Shown: piece after piece, positions 22,001 through 32,739 of the stretch
Position numbering within the stretch: position 1 is the stretch's first letter
Layout of the letters: every line of letters begins with the position of its first letter
Notes under the pieces: model-generated
The model's database searches: none
Told to the model about the DNA's origin: nothing
Seen by the model: only the letters and a program-made list of their open reading frames with translations
Assembly (NCBI GenBank): GCA_964023275.1
Contig: OZ029916.1
Span: forward strand, 18,796,686-18,860,685
DNA: 64,000 bases
DNA from: Norana najaformis
Lineage: Eukaryota; Annelida; Clitellata; Crassiclitellata; Hormogastridae
Direction: 5' to 3'
Translations under genes and position numbers: made by a program

Positions 22001-24344
22001 CAAAGCCATGTCAATGTTCTCATCTCAAAGCCATGTCAATGTTCTCATCTCAAAGCCATGTCAATGTTCTCATCTCAAAGCCATGTCAATGTTCTCATCT
22101 CAAAGCCATGTCAATGTTCTCATCTCAAAGCTATGTCAATGTTCTCATCTCAAAGCCATGTCAATGTTCTCATCTCAAAGCTATGTCAATGTTCTCATCT
22201 CAAAGCCATGCCGTTGACCTCATCTCAAAGCCATGCCGATGACCTCATCTCATAGCCATGTCAATGTTCTCATCTCAAAGCCATGTCAATGTTCTCATCT
22301 CAAAGCCATGTCAATGTTCTCATCTCAAAGCCATGTCAATGTTCTCATCTCAAAGCTATGTCAATGTTCTCATCTCAAAGCCATGTCAATGTTCTCATCT
22401 CAAAGCTATGTCAATGTTCTCATCTCAACGCCATGCCAATGTCCTCATCTCAAAGCCATGCCAATGTTCTCATCTCAAAGCCATGCCAATGTCCTCATCT
22501 CAAAGTCATGTCGATGTTCTCATCTCATAGCCATGCCAATGTCCTCATCTCAAAGTCATGTCAATGTTCTCATCTCATAGCCATGCCAATGTCCTCATCT
22601 CACAGCCATGCCGATGTCCTTCACCCCGAAAAAGGGCGCATATCGGATTTCATGCCAACCTCATTTCTCGACGCTTAACATGACATGGCATAACATCACT
22701 GGGTTTTGAAGAAGTTCAGAAGATATAATTATTATCTGTGTTAGAACCACATCAAATGGGTGCGTAACTAACAATTTCCACATGCGAATACTGCGACGTC
22801 CATGCAACATGTATGACATGTATGCAAAGCTGGAAACGCGCCCAATGTCCAGAAGATCCATCTACAAACGTTCTAGCAACATCATTGTTAAAGATTTTCA
22901 GAAATTTGTCAGTATTTGTCGCAATAGGAAACTTCCGAATTTATGGACCGCCTTAGACTTGTTTTTGAGGAAGCGACAATCGATCAATACCCATAACTTG
23001 ATACCACGAGTATTTGTGTTCTGCAGAAGAATTAGGCAAACATAAAAATAGTTCCGGAAGAATCCACGGACGAAAATATCTGAAATGACAAACATTTATG
23101 CGCAGGTGAAAGAGAGCGGTAGGCTTGCTTACAATGCGTAGCTGGAACAAAGGAATAAGTTCTTACAAAGGGCCTAGGGCTATTGACTATGTATCGTATG
23201 AAACCTACACGTTCGTTGTGTATGCAAGGCGCTTTGTTCGACATTATACAAAGGGAGGCCTCAAGTTCCAGGCAAATAACAGGCGATCGATGTTGCCGAC
23301 AATAAAACTCTAGTTACATAATGACATTCTCCAAGAACACACAAAAATGTGCTGCCGATGAAAGCCCTGTGCTGTATAAATCGTCACTGAAGAGATGCTT
23401 GACGGCGTTTCGTGCAGCAATCAATCTATCTCTTCCACTGCGACTGTCAACAAACTATGCACCTGACATGAATTAATAAGCCTATATTTATCGACCTGTA
23501 TTCTAATGATGATTTGTATGTAGCCTACAATAACATTGAATTAGGGCCTAAATAATTAACTCATACCCGTATAGAGACTCTTCAACATATCTAGCGCATT
23601 CTATTTACAGAATCCTATACGACTTGGACCTGTATTTGCACGTCAAAGGTGCTGCGTGGATTGTTTAGTTGTTTCAGTGCAGGAATTAACTGCAAGTTGC
23701 AAATATGACTCAGTCACGTAGGAAATTTAACTCACCTTAAAATTAATTTATGTATGAATGACCAGTATAGTATATAAAAGAGATATACATGTTCCTTTCT
23801 TTGTTTCTTTGTTTTCTTTCTCTCTTAGTCTCTGGATCTTTTCTCTTATCCTAGCTTATCATATTATTTCTAGGGGCTACATACGTCGTCATCGTCATAT
23901 CCAGATAGCAGGGAGCCATGTAGATGAAACTTTGGCAAGGGTCTCAGCGACTAAAGGATCTAATATTTTTAATGTAGCTTTAAGCTTTGAGAAGGCGTTC
24001 GATTTGCTTCGACATGCTCCTGCATATAACCACGCCCATGCAGAAGCCTCAAAATCAATGAACAAGTATTATACCCGTTGGAACATCACAATATCATGCA
24101 ACTATATTTTAGGGCCGACTGAGAGCTGACTGCGTCACAGCATGAAGAAAACAATCTGCGATCATCGATTGTAGTTTTGCGTCAGACATGTTCGGTGTAC
24201 ACGTGTAGTCTTCGACAGTGAGACAACTGGTCGCTCTTTGAAACGTCTCCTTCTAAGAAATAGCCTATATGATGCAGTTTTATCGATCAGAAAACGCGCC
24301 GCATTCAACCTCTGCTGCCGTTGCTACTGTTGTTGTTGTTGTTG

Positions 24345-24384
<40 letters not shown>

Positions 24385-27300
24385 AAGGAAACCACCTATC
24401 CATCATCACTCACATCATAAATCTTCAAAGCACGCAAGCGGCATTGTTTGAGACCAAAACCTCGTGGCTTACGTTCGTTTCAGAACAGTTCTCTGCAAAA
24501 AAATTGGATCGATAGGACAGTAACCTATTCGCAGTTATAGCGAATCAGTAATGTTCCGGAAATTAGTCTGAGGCGTGACCGTGTGATTGAAGTGTTTGTC
24601 ACCGAAGCGGATACACAGCAACAAATAATGCAATGGGCCCCATGGCGTCAAGACGTTTCGTCAGTTCCGCATGAGGCGTAGTGATTTCAGGCAGAGCAAA
24701 TGCCAACGCATTAACACAACACTGCCAAAAATGTTCCCATTTGCTTAAGACTTTTTCTTAAAGTAGACAAATTGGCGAACGAACAGCCCTCGAGTTTTTA
24801 GATTTCCCAAGTAAACCACACAGCTTCCTTAAAACAAAGATTAGGCTATACATTGTATCAGGCCCGGCCCTAAAGTAGCCTATGCGGGGCCCGAGGCAGC
24901 AAGCGATGAGCGGGACCCATGCAAAAAATTGCATTTCGACATATATTAAAATAATGCGAAATCCAAAATAAATTGGTTAATGAATACATTTTACAAAATG
25001 TAAATCAGCCTCAAAAGTCAAAATACTAAAATTTTTACTATGAGAGCAACAATTAACAGTTTTATTCATTTAATTGAATATATGAAAACTCAAAAAAGAT
25101 CTTAATAATTAAAATATTTTGGTATGCTAATTCAAAGTTTGTTTATCAATATACTGCACAGACACTAGCGTGGGTTGTATCTTCTACTTAAAATGTTTTT
25201 ACTACTCACAAGCAAATCTTGCGAGCATTGATGGATGCAAAATCCGCAATGAGTTCATTATAGTCAAGATCGTTAGCAACATCATTCTCAATTGACAAAA
25301 TAGCCAAGGTAGTGAGCCTTTCTTGAAGCACCGTTGGTCGCATGTAGGTTTTGATAAGTTTTAGCTTCGAAAAGCTTCTTTCTCCAGAAGCCACGGTGAC
25401 ATGAACAGTCAAAAGTATTCGAAGTGCAATGTGTGTGTTAGGAAAGTCACTGTATCTCTTGTTTATTGAAAGAAACTGCAAAATCTTAACGGGATCGTTG
25501 TAGGTGTCTGCAGGAATTATGGAACTCAATGATTGCAACTTCTCGGCAAGCATGAAACCATCAAGATCCTTAATTAATAGGTGTCAGTTTAAAATAGAAG
25601 GATAAAATGTTTAATGTCACAGACATAGTAATATAGTATCCAAATATAATACACGTGCACTTTGTATTGGAAGAAATTCCTATACACCATACAGGGTTGA
25701 AAATTTAAAAAATGGTTTCACAGGAATTAACAGTGCAGACTGTGCAGTTCTCGCTATACTAAGCCTATTTCAGTTAAATCTTCATTGATACTACAAGCGG
25801 TTTTAATAATAATTGTAATTTAATTAGGCCTGCTTTTCAATGATAAACAGAAAAGAATACTGAATACAAGCAGGGATGGATTCGTTCCAAACTATGAATA
25901 TGAATGACACAATAAAACAAATTTAACATTGCAATATTTTATCTATTCCATATTTTAAAAGATATCTTGTTTACCTCGCCTGAATTAAAAGCAAGCTGCA
26001 TGCAGACAGCAGACCATGAAAATGATGTATTAAAACAACGTTGTCTTCCTGCTGTTCTATGACAGTGTACATTTATATCGCGTATTCTTAATGATAACAG
26101 TTTTAAATCTATGGTATTGGCAGGTAATTTATTATTACGCTATTTTTTATCCTGCAATATAAACAGATTCCCAAAAATAAATAATTCATTTATTATAAAG
26201 TTTTCTTAATACTGTTGATAAAAAACAAAAAAATAGTAAAAATATTTAATCAGAAGCGCGGGGCCCCTGAAAGCGCGGGGCCCAAGGCGGTTGCCTCGTT
26301 CGCCTTGCCCTAAGGCCGGGCCTGCATTGTATTGCGAATAGAAAAGAGATATGTGGTGTTCTAACTAACCCATACAGTTTGCAGGGCCATTTGTCATACC
26401 CTTACCTTACCTAAAAACTTGAGAGGCGCAAGTGAAAGGGTTGCTCGCGGATACGTATGCATATAGCTTGTATTGTACAATTTAAGAAGCCATCCTTTTA
26501 TCGTTGGAATGCAGTGGTAATTTCTGCTCTTCAGTTTAATGGTCCTCATCATCTCTATAATAATATAATATATAATAATATGTGTGATAATATAACATAC
26601 ATAATTTGTTGGAGAGAAATGAGGCAAGAACTCATTTAGGGTCGATGCCTCCCCGGCCTTCCATGTAGAGGTGTCACTGTTTCAGCCAACAGAAAATCGA
26701 ACTAATAACAACACCTATATATATTATATAAAAGATTATAGCCAATCACAATTCCTGCTCAGTTCCAATTCAGTCAGTTTCGTTTCCCCTCCACTGTTTG
26801 CGCCAATGGAGGTCTCACAAGATAAGAAACTGTTATGGGGTCAGTTGCTGGTCCTAGATTCTGCACACAGTTGCTCATCCGACAGGAGATATAGGGTTTT
26901 TATGCCCCCTGTCCAAATTAAAAGGGTTTGGTTAATTCCTGCTTGAGGTTTACCAGTATTTGGTCGGCCTTGTGTTCGACTCAATACTCAGCTGATGTGT
27001 ATGTGAGTTAAATTTAGCTCTTGTTTTGCTCAAACAAAATTATAGACTCATTTGTTTTATCTTCGCTTAATATTTAAACAGTGGCGGATTTAGCTATGGG
27101 CGTGGGGAGGGGCGGTTCGCCTCGCGCCCTTCTTGGTTATATGCCGGGTCCCTCATACCAGACCCATGCATGGTGGACTGCCATAATATGGCGCCCCTCT
27201 GGAATGCCCTTGCCCCAAGGCAAGCACTCCTGGATCCGCCACTGTATTTAAGTATATATTGGCTGAACCGTTTGGTGTTATTTCTTTGTGCTCCGTCGTT

Positions 27301-27511
27301 CGTCTATTTTTCTTATTTATTTGGTTATTTACAATGGATCTATAAAATATTTTACTTATGGGTTTCTGTTAGAATTGCGATTATTATTCTCCAGGTAGCT
27401 ATCTATCTTTTTTAATAAAACGGAAGTAAAATACTTACGCGACACGTGACCCCAAATCAAGAGGAGACTGGAAACAGTCATAAAAGTTTTCGTTGTTGAT
27501 TTCATGATCAT
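19049..27511 (-). CDS. STMC6 (Shisa/CYYR1/VOPP1-like) single-pass membrane protein, three exons, 3' end unresolved
   Basis: Exon 1 (27511-27439) starts at ATG with an in-frame TAG 15 bases upstream and encodes a 24-residue signal peptide: KSTTK, then a hydrophobic FMTVSSLLLIWGHVS. It ends after one base of a codon at a strong donor, C|GTAAGT. Exon 2 (21253-21115) takes two bases, encodes six cysteines as C-x15-C-x7-CC-x7-CC (residues 29, 45, 53, 54, 62, 63) and two N-glycosylation sequons (N46, N65), and ends at CT|GTGAGC. Exon 3 starts at 19183 after GAGGCAG in the matching phase and encodes a membrane helix (IIIWSVVFGVIITAVVIW, about residues 75-92) then CFRKDSHICEG. Signal peptide, six cysteines with CC pairs, one helix and a short tail are the STMC6 layout; such proteins act as transmembrane adaptors in receptor or endosomal trafficking. 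The end of exon 3 is uncertain: a donor GTCAGA at 19048, or GTGAAG earlier. Family assignment rests on layout, not on a search. Confidence 0.62.
19480..19690 (+). mobile_element. LINE ORF2 C-terminal remnant
   Basis: The plus strand reads SFWNSLPSNLRHEL near 19568-19610, resembling the 'W-N-x-L-P' motif near the C-terminus of L2/CR1-type ORF2. Frames are broken on both sides. It lies in intron 2 of the minus-strand gene. Confidence 0.4.
20620..20850 (+). mobile_element. Retroposon 3' end ahead of the CATA microsatellite
   Basis: Contains TTTAGATCAGTTAGACA and a GAGGTACTTGAATGCGCTAC variant of the block seen at 6.8 kb, then runs straight into the CATA repeat, which may have grown from its tail. 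Confidence 0.45.
20861..21030. repeat. (CATA)n microsatellite
   Basis: About 170 bp of CATA tetranucleotides with few interruptions (CATT, TATAAA). It lies 85 bp beyond the donor of the six-cysteine exon. The Met-Tyr-Val-Cys frames on the minus strand are artefacts. Confidence 0.95.
21254..21960. other. Intron 1 of the STMC6-like gene, minisatellite-proximal part
   Basis: No coding segment seen. A run of 13 or so G lies at about 21340-21351. The acceptor for exon 2 (minus strand TTAATTAAG, 21262-21254) has a weak pyrimidine tract. Confidence 0.5.
21961..22620. repeat. 25-bp minisatellite, about 26 copies
   Basis: The unit is CTCATCTCAAAGCCATG followed by TCAATGTT. Inner copies are nearly identical, apart from CCATG/CTATG variants. 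Copies near 22201-22250 and after 22430 carry TGCCAATGTCC or TGCCGATGACC variants. Because 25 is not a multiple of three and the unit has no stop in any forward phase, all three plus frames stay open; these frames are not genes. It lies within intron 1 of the minus-strand gene. Confidence 0.97.
22621..24320. other. Intron 1 of the STMC6-like gene, no recognised feature
   Basis: Several short open frames on both strands have no recognisable domain. I see no mobile-element ends here. Confidence 0.45.
24322..24384. repeat. (TGT)n then (CTG)n triplet repeat
   Basis: About six TGT units are followed by about twelve pure CTG units (24348-24384). Within intron 1 of the minus-strand gene, where the transcript would carry CAG. 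Confidence 0.95.
24859..26324 (-). mobile_element. hAT transposon, internally decayed, with intact 8-bp target duplication
   Basis: The left end begins CAGGCCCGGCCC and the right end, on the other strand, CAGGCCCGGCCT; GC-rich GGGGCCC-type blocks follow at both ends. CATTGTAT flanks both sides exactly (24851-24858 and 26325-26332), the 8-bp duplication expected of hAT elements. The 1466-bp body keeps only the end of the transposase on the minus strand. It sits in intron 1 of the STMC6-like gene, in the same orientation. Confidence 0.93.
25206..25553 (-). pseudogene. hAT transposase C-terminal dimerisation domain fragment
   Basis: An open frame of 115 codons holds the typical hAT C-terminal dimerisation signature: an ALRILLT block, then VASGERSFSKLKLIKTYMR, then LAILSIENDVANDLDY. 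This resembles the end of ZMYM1-like hAT transposases. Coding sense extends a few codons upstream (KDLDGF) to an AG at about 25572, perhaps an old exon border. The BED finger and RNase-H-like catalytic core are absent from the element, so it cannot be autonomous. Confidence 0.88.
27079..27244. mobile_element. hAT-type MITE, copy 2
   Basis: The 166-bp element has inverted ends CAGTGGCGGAT and ATCCGCCACTG. Flanking octamers TATTTAAA (27071-27078) and TATTTAAG (27245-27252) match at seven of eight bases. It is a better preserved copy of the element at 2365-2527 and carries no gene. Inside intron 1 of the minus-strand gene, about 195 bp from its signal-peptide exon. Confidence 0.85.
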
Positions 27512-28800
27512 TTTCCTTTCAATCTACAAATAGCTGTATAGAAAAGATATAGTTAGAGTCCGAAAACACTTCTTAAAATCCGGGTTTAGCGAAGCGTGGT
27601 CAAGTTCCCAACAAATATGCCAACGAACGACTTGGACGATTCGGTCCAATGCATCGACGCGCGTAAGCTATTATAAGCATGCGGCTGTTGCAGTAAGCAA
27701 AGCCTAAACATGACGTGGCTCCCTCTGTCTCTCTGTCCGTCTGTCTGTCTGTCTATAGGCCTATATCTATCTGTCATTAGGTAGTCTTTCCTAGGCTAGT
27801 CGTTCAAATGGCACTGCAGTAATATCATCGCATTGATTGCGCTTGGGCTTGGACGAGTTCAATCACCGCTCGCAGAAATCGGTTTGTATTTCTCAGAGGT
27901 TACAGCAAGGACTACAGAGGCGTGGCACTACATGCAGAAATAACAATCCGAGTATTTAGGCGTATAAGCTTACACGAAAGACAAATTATGTATTGTATGC
28001 CAACTACTTCTGTTGCCTGAAAATGACTTCAAACTGATGTAGTAAATAAACGTGAAGGCGATCGATCAACTGGAGTCCTGGAGAAAGTTTGCAGATGCAT
28101 GTCATGTAAGAGGTTGCTGAAGAAACTATGTCTGGGCAACGAACCAACGAGCCCTTGCTGTGGAACTACGTTAGCAAATTAGAGTGAATAAGTATGATCT
28201 CTTGTCTCCATGCGGACACAGATGTTTGTAGTAGGTTTATATATTCAGTTAATCATGTCGTGATTTTTCACATATTCATTGAATTCCCAAGTCACACAGT
28301 GAAGGCCAGCATCAACGTTGGTGAGCGGTCCATTGTTATGACAAGACAGTTCTTCTTATATATTATACATAATACAAATGTTATTGGGTTTGTTTTATAA
28401 TGACACCAAATCTGGTGTAGCGGTTTGCTGCTCTTAAATGCAAAACGGGTGTGTCCTAATAAAAGAAAATAGGTTTCTGTTATGAGGACGACAAAAGCGG
28501 AATGGTGTGGCATAATTTTAAGTTCTTGGTCAAAACCTTGTCAGAAATCTGATTACATAACCACATAAACCCAGTTCTTACACCCCCTTCCGACTACTTG
28601 TGCCTTGATGTTCTTTGCACAGCAGAGGATCACATATATATTATTTCAACATTTTTATGCTTTTGAGCCTATAATTAAATTCTGGAATAATTACACCGAA
28701 AAAATTCACAAAAACTTAATTAGAATTTTGTTCTTTTGCTGTGTAAATGCTCAGCTTCTGAATCCCACTGGGGACTTCACCCCAGACCATGTTGTAGCTT
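27512..28800. other. Upstream flank of the STMC6-like gene
   Basis: On the minus strand the ATG at 27511 follows GGAAA, a reasonable initiation context. The region beyond holds a short GTCT run (27724-27760), an ACGCGCG patch near 27657 and a CTTATAATAG element near 27680-27670. No exon or certain promoter can be named. Confidence 0.35.
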
Positions 28801-30410
28801 CCCGTGTATTTCTCCGGGTCCGCCACTGAATACTATGTTATGTACAACATGCATTATGTATATTATAGTTATAAGTTTACAGGCTGTTAGGGTCTAAATG
28901 TAAATGTACATGTTTTTCTAAAGCGACCGTAAGGCGTTGACCCTGCTCATTTCTCAATGCCAAATATGAATGTCTAACTTTAATTCTAATTAGCAGGACA
29001 AACTTACATTATACAAAGGTAATTCTTTCTAAAACATTATATAGCGCCATTTACATCATTACTCCATTTATGCAGAAACATTAAAGAGCCATTACCACCG
29101 TAAGGGCTGTAAACCTCTGTTGATTTCATACGAGCGAAGGTCCTACGAACACGCAAACAGTGAGACGAGTCGACATCTGGCGAACAAATTTTAAAATCCA
29201 ACCGATGGCTGTGCCATCTGGTGAATGTGACAAGCAGCACTTCATAATACACCGTTTCACCAAATGATAATCGTCGATACGTTACGAGTTCTATTGATCT
29301 TCTGCTTTGTCAGAGGTTCGTTGATCACTAGAAACGAAGTAGCGTCGACCATTTTGCATTTGAAACATCTCTAGGCTAAATTGACCATCGCACTCTAAGC
29401 ATCCATGAAGAGCAGGCTTGTTAGCTTACTGCCATATGACTTATGACCTGAGAAGGTCATAAGCCAAACGTGGCTGAGCAACAGCGTTTCTGGATGGATC
29501 GTGGGTTTTGTGGTGCTATGCTGAGTTCCCTTAGAATGACGCCACATAAAAATTTAAGTTTACACCTACTTAACAGCCACATAGAAGAAACCAGCGATCT
29601 GTTTCGTTATTTTGTAATAAATAATTTATTATTTAAATAATAATAATAATAATAATAATAATTTATTATTAAAAAACAGAAAGGTGTAATGCTATAACTT
29701 TGCCTTGATGTTAATCTACGTTGTTTGAACTGAATAAACAGCGCAATCAGATGATACTGCAGTGGGTTTATGCAAATCCACATTTTCACATATGGTCCTT
29801 TGTTCTTAACACCAAAACAGTATATTCTTACTCTGGTCTACACATCTATCCATTTCTTCGATATATGCACTTTTAAATCCACGTGGGAACATTTACTTTC
29901 ATATTCTGAGATAAATCCTGTTTTGTTTATTAAATATTCATATGATAATCCACTTGGTCTTTATGTTTAATCCACATTCTTTGAATACTAAGAAAGGTTC
30001 AACCAGAAGTCTATTAACAAACACCATTTTAGCGGTGTACAACTTTTTACTAAACTTCACTCGATCTAATTACACTAAACTAAGATATTAATTTGAAGTT
30101 TTATGTATGTATGACTGATGCAAAGTTTGCTTCTCTGTACTAATAACGCACTCATTCAACCCTTGCCACATGGCCTACAAACGTAATGAGGTCACAGTTC
30201 AACGGTTGACTGACTCTCCAGTCTATATTTAGGTCTCCATGTCTGACTTTGTCTACCTGGTTGTGTCGGATACAGCCTAATATAGGTCTATTTAATATAG
30301 TGCTACTACCCGGCTTGCATTTGGCTTCACCGCTGGATTTTTCCCTACGAGACTGTCCATCATTTTGCCTCCTATCCACGGCTGCAGTCTACTAATAATA
30401 ACTTCTGCAC
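28801..30410. other. Non-coding stretch
   Basis: GGTCCGCCACTG at about 28818-28829 resembles the right end of the hAT MITE, but no left end is seen. A perfect 10-bp hairpin with loop GAGA lies at 29440-29463 (CTTATGACCT). An AAT run lies at 29636-29664. No gene recognised. Confidence 0.45.
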
Positions 30411-30414
30411 TTCT

Positions 30415-31590
30415 CTGTGGATCTTCTAATCTAATCTGATGACTTCTATAGCGCCGTTATCATAATGCTAAAGGCATCAATCGATGGTCGCTTCAAGTGA
30501 ATTCTTTATCAAAATCATAATCCATCGGAGAAGCCAGGTCGAATTCAAATAGGTCAGAGAAACCAGAAGTTAGTCTACGGTAGTTAAGCAAGTTGAAACG
30601 GATGAGTCTTAAGTTTAGATCTGAATGCCATCACAGAACTGACAGAACGAATCGAACTTGACAGCGAATTTCTAAGCCGTGGACCATCAACTAAGAAAGT
30701 TCCAGGAACCAAATATAGTCAGGTTACGAGGCAGAACAAGAAACGCTTAGAGTTCATTGATCGAGAACAAAATCTGTTGGCACGATGGTTGAGTATGGAA
30801 CAGAGGTCGATTTAAATGTACAGTAGTACTTCGTGAATTATAAGATAGATTTTAAACTGGACTCTTTTCTCGATGGGCAACCAGTGGAACGAATGCAATA
30901 TTGGGGTAATATGCAAAAAATTCAGAGGTGTTTTTATGGCTCTATGGCACAGAGAGTTTAGAACCATTTGTAGCTGCCTTAGTGATGCCAATAAGAAAAG
31001 TTACAGTAGTCAAGCCTGCTGGAAACCAATGTATTATCAAGTGGGGCTGAGACAGTAACCCGTATGGAAATTGAGCTAATTTGCATATGGTGGAAACATG
31101 ATTAGAAAATGACATAGTTAAGTCAAATATTATGCTTATATAGACTGCGTGCACATTCAGAACAATTAGCAAGCAAGCAACCCAACCGAGGCAATTAAAT
31201 TTACGAAGTTTAGACCTGTGCCTAGAAGAAGGAGTTCAGTTTTTAAAGGATTCAGAGGAAGTTTATTACTAACCATCCAAGACGAAGCATCACCAGAAAC
31301 TGAAGCAAGTAGTTGGAGAGCAGGATTAGACGTGCAGCTGTCGAATGAAAGGAATAGCTGGGTATCATCAGCATACAAGTGGTCGTCAAGATAGCGATCA
31401 GTAAGTAGTAAACCGAATGGAGTCGTCTACATCGTGAACAGGAGAAGGTCCAGTATACAGAATGTTGAGGAACGCCATAATTTGAGACAGTAGGCTTAGA
31501 AGAGAGTCGGTTGATACCGACTGACTGAGTAACGAGGGTGCTGCTAAAATGCAAACCAACGGAGAGCGGCACCGGAAAGATCAAACCAAT
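30415..31590 (-). mobile_element. L2/CR1-type LINE, 3' half of ORF2 and 3' end
   Basis: On the minus strand the order is: GVPQ motif near 31490, MYADDTQLFLSF (the YADD catalytic box of reverse transcriptase, 31378-31343), SWMVSNKLPLNPLKTELLLL, then 'FDLTMSFSNHVSTICK' near 31140-31080. The 3' end reads GATAACGGCGCTATAGAAGT then GATTA units (about 30465-30425). At least two frameshifts separate these parts. It is the longest copy of the GATTA-tailed family; other 3' ends lie at 18305-18400, 35290-35480, 35980-36030 and 48120-48265. Confidence 0.85.
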
Positions 31591-32250
31591 GTCTTTTTGT
31601 CTGTGTCTGTCTGTCTGTCTGTCTCTGAGTCCTGACCTGCCTGTTGCTACATATCCTTTTCCGCGTCACCCTCATCCATTCGGCATGCTTAATCCTCCGA
31701 GACAGGATGATCCCCTCCGTCGCCTACACTTATGCCTACATCAGCATTCTAAGATCAGATTCCCTCTGAGGAGCGCGTCAAGTGCTTGCTTGCAGTGCGC
31801 CGGCGTTTTCCTCTCATCCCTCGGGTTCTCCGATCGCCCTTCTCTTCCTCCTCCCCTAACTACCAGTCTGTCTGCCTGTCTACCTGCCTTAGTGTCCGTC
31901 CGTCTGTCTGTCCGTTGACCATCCTCCGCTTCTCCCGACTTTACGCAGATAAATCGCCCCATCTAGAGAAAGCGTCGCAAATTAAATCAAACGTTCTAGC
32001 CTCCGCAGCAGTAGCAGATGCAGCAGCAGCCTCAGCAGCCCAAGTCTCCGGAAGTGCGAGTCGTAAGTCACGCCGTCTGTCGGTCGGTCGGTCGGTCAAA
32101 GGCGGTCCGCCATTTTCCGTAATTTAATTAAGGAAAAATATCTTTTAAAGCCGCCAGCACGGTCAGAGATTACTGCGATGTGATCAGTGCGTCGTGCAGG
32201 GCAGCCGACGACGCCAAGTGCCCCAAGTCACGACCTACCATCACCAAACA
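31590..32250. other. CT-rich and GCAGCA-rich sequence, no gene called
   Basis: Contains CTGTCTGTCTGT runs (31598-31625, 31868-31915), a GCAGCAGCC patch near 32010-32040 and GTCGGTCGGTCGGTC (32080-32097). A strong donor-like AGTC|GTAAGT lies at about 32070. A short cysteine-bearing peptide (DYCDVISASCRAADDAKC) can be read at 32172-32225, but has no convincing acceptor. I leave both uncalled. Confidence 0.4.
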
Positions 32251-32470
32251 ACCCATACATACGTAAACACATACATACATACATACATAAATACATACAT
32301 ATATATATACATACATACATGCATACATACATACATAATATACATACATACATACATAATATACATACATACATACATATATGCATACATGCATGCATAC
32401 ATACATGCATACATACATACATACATACGTGCATACATACATACATACATACATGCATACCTACATACGT
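32251..32470. repeat. (CATA)n microsatellite with ATGCATAC interruptions
   Basis: About 220 bp of imperfect CATA units. The His-Thr-Tyr-Ile and Tyr-Val-Cys-Met frames on the two strands are by-products. Confidence 0.95.
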
Positions 32471-32739
32471 AATCACACATATGCCGGCATACGTTGCAAT
32501 GTTCATGAGATGTTTTTTAAATAAATACAACCCTATATGTCCGTGATCTCAACGACCGTGAGAACATATAATATGTCACATATGTATATACATGCATGTA
32601 TATACTTAATACATATGCATGCATATATATGTAAGTCCCTGTGGTAGCATGATGCTAGAGGAGCCATTAGGCTATTATTTGCGAAACAATATCTGCTGAT
32701 GTGTGGTGGGGGGGGGGGGTAACCGTCGGAGATCAGACA

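Noticed and set aside
21955-22678. A repeat protein, or a CRISPR array, in the 25-bp array
   Set aside because: The units abut with no spacers, so it is not CRISPR, and this is animal DNA. All three frames are open because the unit lacks stops.
32170-32546. His-Thr-Tyr-Ile and Met-Tyr-Val-Cys frames
   Set aside because: CATA microsatellite read on either strand.
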